Below are positions 61,108 to 64,000 of a stretch of 64,000 bases of DNA, piece by piece. The DNA is taken from the NCBI GenBank assembly GCA_044358835.1, contig JBIKNF010000009.1:1-64000 (forward strand). The letters run 5' to 3'. Both the position numbers and the translations under genes were made by a program. The notes beneath the pieces were generated by a model, which was not told where the DNA came from, did no database searches, and was given only the letters and a program-made list of their open reading frames with translations. Source of the stretch: JAJTHC01 sp044358835 (lineage in GTDB: Bacteria; Cyanobacteriota; Vampirovibrionia; Vampirovibrionales; JAJTHC01). Each line of letters opens with the position of its first letter. Position 1 is the stretch's first letter.

Positions 61108-61968
61108 ATGGGTATTATTATTAACACCAACATGCAGTCTATTAGTTCACAACGTTTATTAAACGTCAACACCATGCACTTGGCCAGAAGCTACGAGAAA
61201 TTATCGTCAGGCTTGAAAATTAATCGTTCCAGCGATGACGCGGCAGGACTGCAAATTTCAGAACGCTTACGTTCACAAATCCGAGGTTCCCAACGTGCTT
61301 TAGACAACACCCAAGACGGTGTCAACGTCTTAAGCGTTGTGGATGGCACCTTCCAAACAGTCGTAGAAAACCTTCAACGTATGCGAGAACTCAGTGTTCA
61401 AGGTGCAAACGACTCTAACTCTTCCCAAGAACGTAGTGCGATCAATATTGAAATCTCTCAGCTTTCGGCAGATTTAAACCGAATCGCCACAGCCACGCAA
61501 TTCAACAAACGCAACTTACTTAATGGGTCCATCACCAATTATTACCTTCAGGTAGGTGCCAATTCAAATTCTCAATTAGATCGTATTGATATTGCTAATG
61601 TGGGTGGCATAAATCCCTTTAGTAGTATCGCTGCTTCAGCCTTGTTTAATCTACCCGCAGGGTCATCACTTCGTGTGAACACGAACAGTTCTGCACTGAA
61701 TACCATAAGTAAAATTGATACCGCTCTTGCTCGCATTGGTAATCGAAGAGCTACTTTAGGTGCGATGATTAATCGCTTAGAATCCAGCAGTAAGAATTTA
61801 AATATCGCGGTTGAAAATCTCTCTGCATCAGAATCTCGAATTCGCAATGCGGATATTGCCAAGGAATCGGCCGAAATGACCAAACATCAAATTTTGCAAC
61901 AGGCAGCGGCTCAAGTCTTGTCTCAAGCAAATCAATTGCCTCAGCTAGCCTTGAAGTTGTTGCAATAG
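61108..61968 (+). CDS. fliC: Flagellin
   Basis: Flagellin is the filament subunit. The 286-residue product has the conserved D0/D1 N-terminus (INTNMQSISSQRLL, KLSSGLKINRSSDDAAGLQISERLRSQIRG) and C-terminus (LESSSKNLNIAVENLSASESRIRNADIAKESAEMTKHQILQQAAAQVLSQANQLPQLALKLLQ). The variable middle is short, giving a minimal filament surface. AAGGAGA precedes the ATG. FliW and CsrA encoded at 49 kb should control its translation, and a sigma-28-type promoter its transcription. Confidence 0.97.
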   Translation: MGIIINTNMQSISSQRLLNVNTMHLARSYEKLSSGLKINRSSDDAAGLQISERLRSQIRGSQRALDNTQDGVNVLSVVDGTFQTVVENLQRMRELSVQGANDSNSSQERSAINIEISQLSADLNRIATATQFNKRNLLNGSITNYYLQVGANSNSQLDRIDIANVGGINPFSSIAASALFNLPAGSSLRVNTNSSALNTISKIDTALARIGNRRATLGAMINRLESSSKNLNIAVENLSASESRIRNADIAKESAEMTKHQILQQAAAQVLSQANQLPQLALKLLQ

Positions 61969-62090
61969 CCTGTTTAAGTCTTTTTCTCTCTGCCTATTTT
62001 TCCTCTTTCTTTTTACTTTCCCTCTCTCTCTCTAAAATAAACCTTCCCCCTTCTTTTTTAAGACGGGGGGTATTTTTTTGTTGGTTTTTC

Positions 62091-62241
62091 TATAGTGTTT
62101 GCTAGATAAAACGGTCTAGGGTCTTTTCGTTGCCGCGACGATTTTTTTTTGCTTGCTTATGGTCGTTTGTGTACACACCCGCACAAAAAACCGAGGCGCT
62201 TAGAATAGCCTCATCGTCTGTTTCATCTTTCAAACACTATA
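62091..62241 (+). repeat. Palindromic element R1, copy C
   Basis: The terminal inverted repeats are TATAGTGTTTGCTAGATAAA and the complement of CATCTTTCAAACACTATA. The inner part contains GATTTTTTTTTGC and GCACAAAAAACCG. It matches the reverse complement of copy B (10443-10591) over the whole element and shares its core with copy A. Confidence 0.78.
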
Positions 62242-62266
62242 AAAGGGGATAAAGAGGTAAAAATGG

Positions 62267-62420
62267 CCTAATTTCCGACACACAGAATACCCTTTTTTGA
62301 CACACGAAAGTCTATTTTTTACTCGATTTTCAAGGAGTTTGCTGGGTTGTGAAGACCTGTTGAAAAAAGCCAATCTTTTTTAGTACAACCTATTTTTAAG
62401 TCCTTTGCCCAGTGGCTAAA
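62267..62420 (+). repeat. Dispersed repeat R2, copy 2
   Basis: It matches the reverse complement of 2621-2796, including a 26-base identical block that begins TTTTTTACTCGATTTTC. The two copies are about 60 kb apart in opposite orientation. Confidence 0.75.
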
Positions 62421-62669
62421 CCCCACTATTTTTGGGATTTCTAGCTTCGTTTTGAGCGGGTGTTTCCCTCACCCTAGCCTTCTTCCATAGGGAAAAGCGA
62501 CAAAGCAAAAGGACTTTTGCAGAACTTTTTATAAGAAATGTAACGGAAGTCTTGAGCGTAGCACAGAAACTTCTTAAGATTGTTTTAATACTTATATAAG
62601 CTTAAGCTTAATGGAAGATTGTACACACCGCTTTTTTATTTCCCACCCCAGTAAAGGAAGAACCTCTCT

Positions 62670-63320
62670 ATGTCTGATGCAGAACGTAAAACATTCGTCT
62701 TAAAATGTGACAAACCCCGTTACGACGGCGGTATTGAAATTGATTTGGAACGTTATTTTGGCAGACGCTTACAACCCAACTTAACGTCTTTAAAAGGAAT
62801 GGCCCAAGAACACCTCAATGAAGAACAGCTTAAAAAGTTGGGCAATGACGCCCTATTAAGCCCCACGCAAGTGATCGCGCGTGCCAAAGCAGTTCGACTA
62901 AAGCGAACGTCCTTGTTAAATGAAGACAGCGTCTATGATATGGATGCAGCCTTAGAACGTGATTTAGCCAGTGAAGATTTAAGTGAATTTTTGCCTTACA
63001 CGCGAGTTCATCGAGACGCTCTTGAAAAAGCAGCGCACCCTCTAAACCTTCACGACACAGTCACCCCGACGATGGATCCTCTCGTACGTCAAGCTCGCCT
63101 GAAAGACGTCTTCATGCAAGGCCCTTTGCAAATGGGTATTGGTTTAACAGGGGTGATCACAAGCCTTTTAGCCCTATGTGCAATGAACCTATGCGCAAGA
63201 CCTGAAGGCATTCGTCACCAAGCGCGTCAACTGTTTCAAGACTGTACCCGCGTTTTTTGGAAAGGGTTGTGGAATACGCTTCTCCTCCCCGCTTCAACCA
63301 TGAAAGCCGTGATGCTTTAA
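62670..63320 (+). CDS. Hypothetical protein with one membrane segment
   Basis: I do not recognise this 216-residue protein. The first ~150 residues are charged and soluble (YDGGIEIDLERYFGRRLQPN, LKKLGNDALLSPTQVIARAK, DMDAALERDLASEDLSEF). A single membrane stretch follows (MGIGLTGVITSLLALCAMNL), then a basic, aromatic tail. A terminator follows it. Its leader resembles that of the low-complexity gene at 28889. Confidence 0.65.
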   Translation: MSDAERKTFVLKCDKPRYDGGIEIDLERYFGRRLQPNLTSLKGMAQEHLNEEQLKKLGNDALLSPTQVIARAKAVRLKRTSLLNEDSVYDMDAALERDLASEDLSEFLPYTRVHRDALEKAAHPLNLHDTVTPTMDPLVRQARLKDVFMQGPLQMGIGLTGVITSLLALCAMNLCARPEGIRHQARQLFQDCTRVFWKGLWNTLLLPASTMKAVML

Positions 63321-63342
63321 TTGAAAAGGTAAAAAAGCCAGT

Positions 63343-63371
63343 AAAGCCGTTCTTTTCAAGGACGGCTTTTG
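63343..63371 (+). terminator. Terminator before resB
   Basis: AAAGCCGTTC (63343-63352) pairs with GGACGGCTTT (63360-63369), including one G-U pair, and is followed by TG. Confidence 0.8.
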
Positions 63372-63429
63372 TCGTATGCCTATGCTAAAATAAAAGAACG
63401 TCCCCCCCTATTGAAAAGGATGCTGAGCC

Positions 63430-64000
63430 ATGCCCAAGTCCCCAAAGGGTTCTAAAACACCTGTGCATCACCCATTTTGGTGGCCTTGGTTGCGTTTATT
63501 GAAGCAAGGCTACCGTCTACTGGCTTCCATGGAACTGGCGATTGTGTTATTGATTGCGTTGGCCGTTGCGTGCATTATAGGGAGTTTGATGCCTCAAGAA
63601 ACGCTCGTGAGTTTGGCGAACATTCAACGCCAATTTGGCGATGCCACGCCATACCTTAAAGCAATGGGCTTTTTTAATGTGTTTTACAGTCCGTGGTTTT
63701 TTAGTTTAGAAGCCCTGTTCTTTTTGTCGATCGTGTTGGGGTCTTTTCGTTGGTTGCGTCCGGCGTGGCGTTCAATTACGCTTAAAACACTCATGAATGC
63801 GACACATATTCAAAGTTGTTCAACGGGTCGTTCGCTTCGTCTTTCTCCTGCGGTGGCTCCGCCTGAAACCTTAGCCACTTTAACGTTGGCTTTAAAACAA
63901 GAAGGCTTTAGCCTGACCCCTTCAAACCCCAAACACCCATGGAGCCTGTACGCACAACGAGGCTGGCTTGGCCGTGTAGGCCCCATGATTACCCACTTAG
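63430..64000 (+). CDS. resB: Cytochrome c biogenesis protein ResB/Ccs1 (partial, runs off the window)
   Basis: The first 190 residues of this gene are visible and it continues past the right edge. They match ResB/Ccs1 of system II cytochrome c maturation, which keeps apocytochrome c reduced and delivers haem with CcsA/ResC. The first membrane segment is LASMELAIVLLIALAVACIIGSLMPQ. Then come FFNVFYSPWFFSLEALFFLSIVLGSFRWL, and RGWLGRVGPMITHL at the edge. The ATG at 63430 follows AAAAGGATGC. Confidence 0.9.
   Translation, partial: MPKSPKGSKTPVHHPFWWPWLRLLKQGYRLLASMELAIVLLIALAVACIIGSLMPQETLVSLANIQRQFGDATPYLKAMGFFNVFYSPWFFSLEALFFLSIVLGSFRWLRPAWRSITLKTLMNATHIQSCSTGRSLRLSPAVAPPETLATLTLALKQEGFSLTPSNPKHPWSLYAQRGWLGRVGPMITHL

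Larger units (their letters stand above)
61969..62669. other. Repeat-rich intergenic region
   Basis: These 700 bases hold no convincing gene. They contain a terminator-like GC stretch after flagellin (about 62041-62080), palindromic element C (62091-62241), repeat R2 copy 2 (62267-62420), a diverged R3 copy (about 62465-62515) and the leader of the next gene. The dispersed repeats lie close together here. Confidence 0.7.

Overview
The window is a piece of a bacterial chromosome with moderate GC and densely packed genes on both strands. It holds about 50 protein genes and three tRNA genes, and I see no rRNA, CRISPR array, insertion-sequence transposase or prophage block. The gene set points to a motile bacterium that respires with menaquinone. 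It includes a flagellin with its FliW and CsrA regulators, aminofutalosine synthase (MqnE) of the futalosine menaquinone route, a succinate dehydrogenase/fumarate reductase, FeoAB iron uptake and the start of a ResB/Ccs1 cytochrome c maturation gene. A Tic20-like membrane protein together with this gene mix suggests a non-photosynthetic relative of cyanobacteria (Melainabacteria/Vampirovibrionia). That placement is inference and is not proven by any single gene.

Layout. 1-2.6 kb: a terminator, a large MerR-like coiled-coil protein, and a divergent RelE-type toxin-antitoxin pair. 2.6-8 kb: lysS, trmL-mreB, ybaB and a membrane protein. 8-10.8 kb: an accessory patch with an AT-rich HExxH metallopeptidase, a DUF2400 gene and a hicA-hicB module. 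Palindromic mobile-looking repeats interrupt that module, and a perfect 12-bp inverted-repeat operator lies over its promoter. 10.8-26 kb: secA, feoAB with a terminator-containing leader, a Tat-signal protein, an unknown gene coupled to uvrA, tRNA-Val, an exported TPR protein, mqnE and a soluble tandem-GAF chemoreceptor. 26-39.6 kb: pcrA, a low-complexity protein, a Na+/Ca2+ exchanger, an ABC exporter pair, exported proteins, a DJ-1 protein, engB and hipBA with three operators spaced exactly 50 bp apart. 39.8-46.3 kb: succinate dehydrogenase/fumarate reductase (three genes), a Tic20-like gene, ubiX and a gene holding only the B12 and reactivation half of methionine synthase. 46.4-53 kb: tRNA-Pro, pepP, fliW-csrA, a TPR gene, phhB, an M14 carboxypeptidase, a FlgM-like gene, and an AT-rich gap with a candidate structured RNA. 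53-64 kb: punA, nagA, a cyclophilin, tRNA-Val, aroE, miaB, ahcY, rplS, flagellin, a 700-base repeat-rich gap, an unknown gene and truncated resB.

How genes work together. FliW, CsrA, the FlgM-like protein and a sigma-28-type promoter before flagellin form a recognisable flagellin control circuit. MqnE makes a menaquinone precursor, and menaquinone is the likely quinone partner of the dehydrogenase/reductase. AhcY and the MetH half both belong to the methionine/SAM cycle. The three toxin-antitoxin modules (RelE-like, HicAB, HipBA) and three dispersed repeat families mark the accessory parts. The points most worth a second look are the disrupted hicAB module with its palindromic repeats, the 50-bp-phased hipBA operators, the feoAB leader, the stand-alone MetH reactivation half, the effector-like zincin and the structured element near 52.5 kb.
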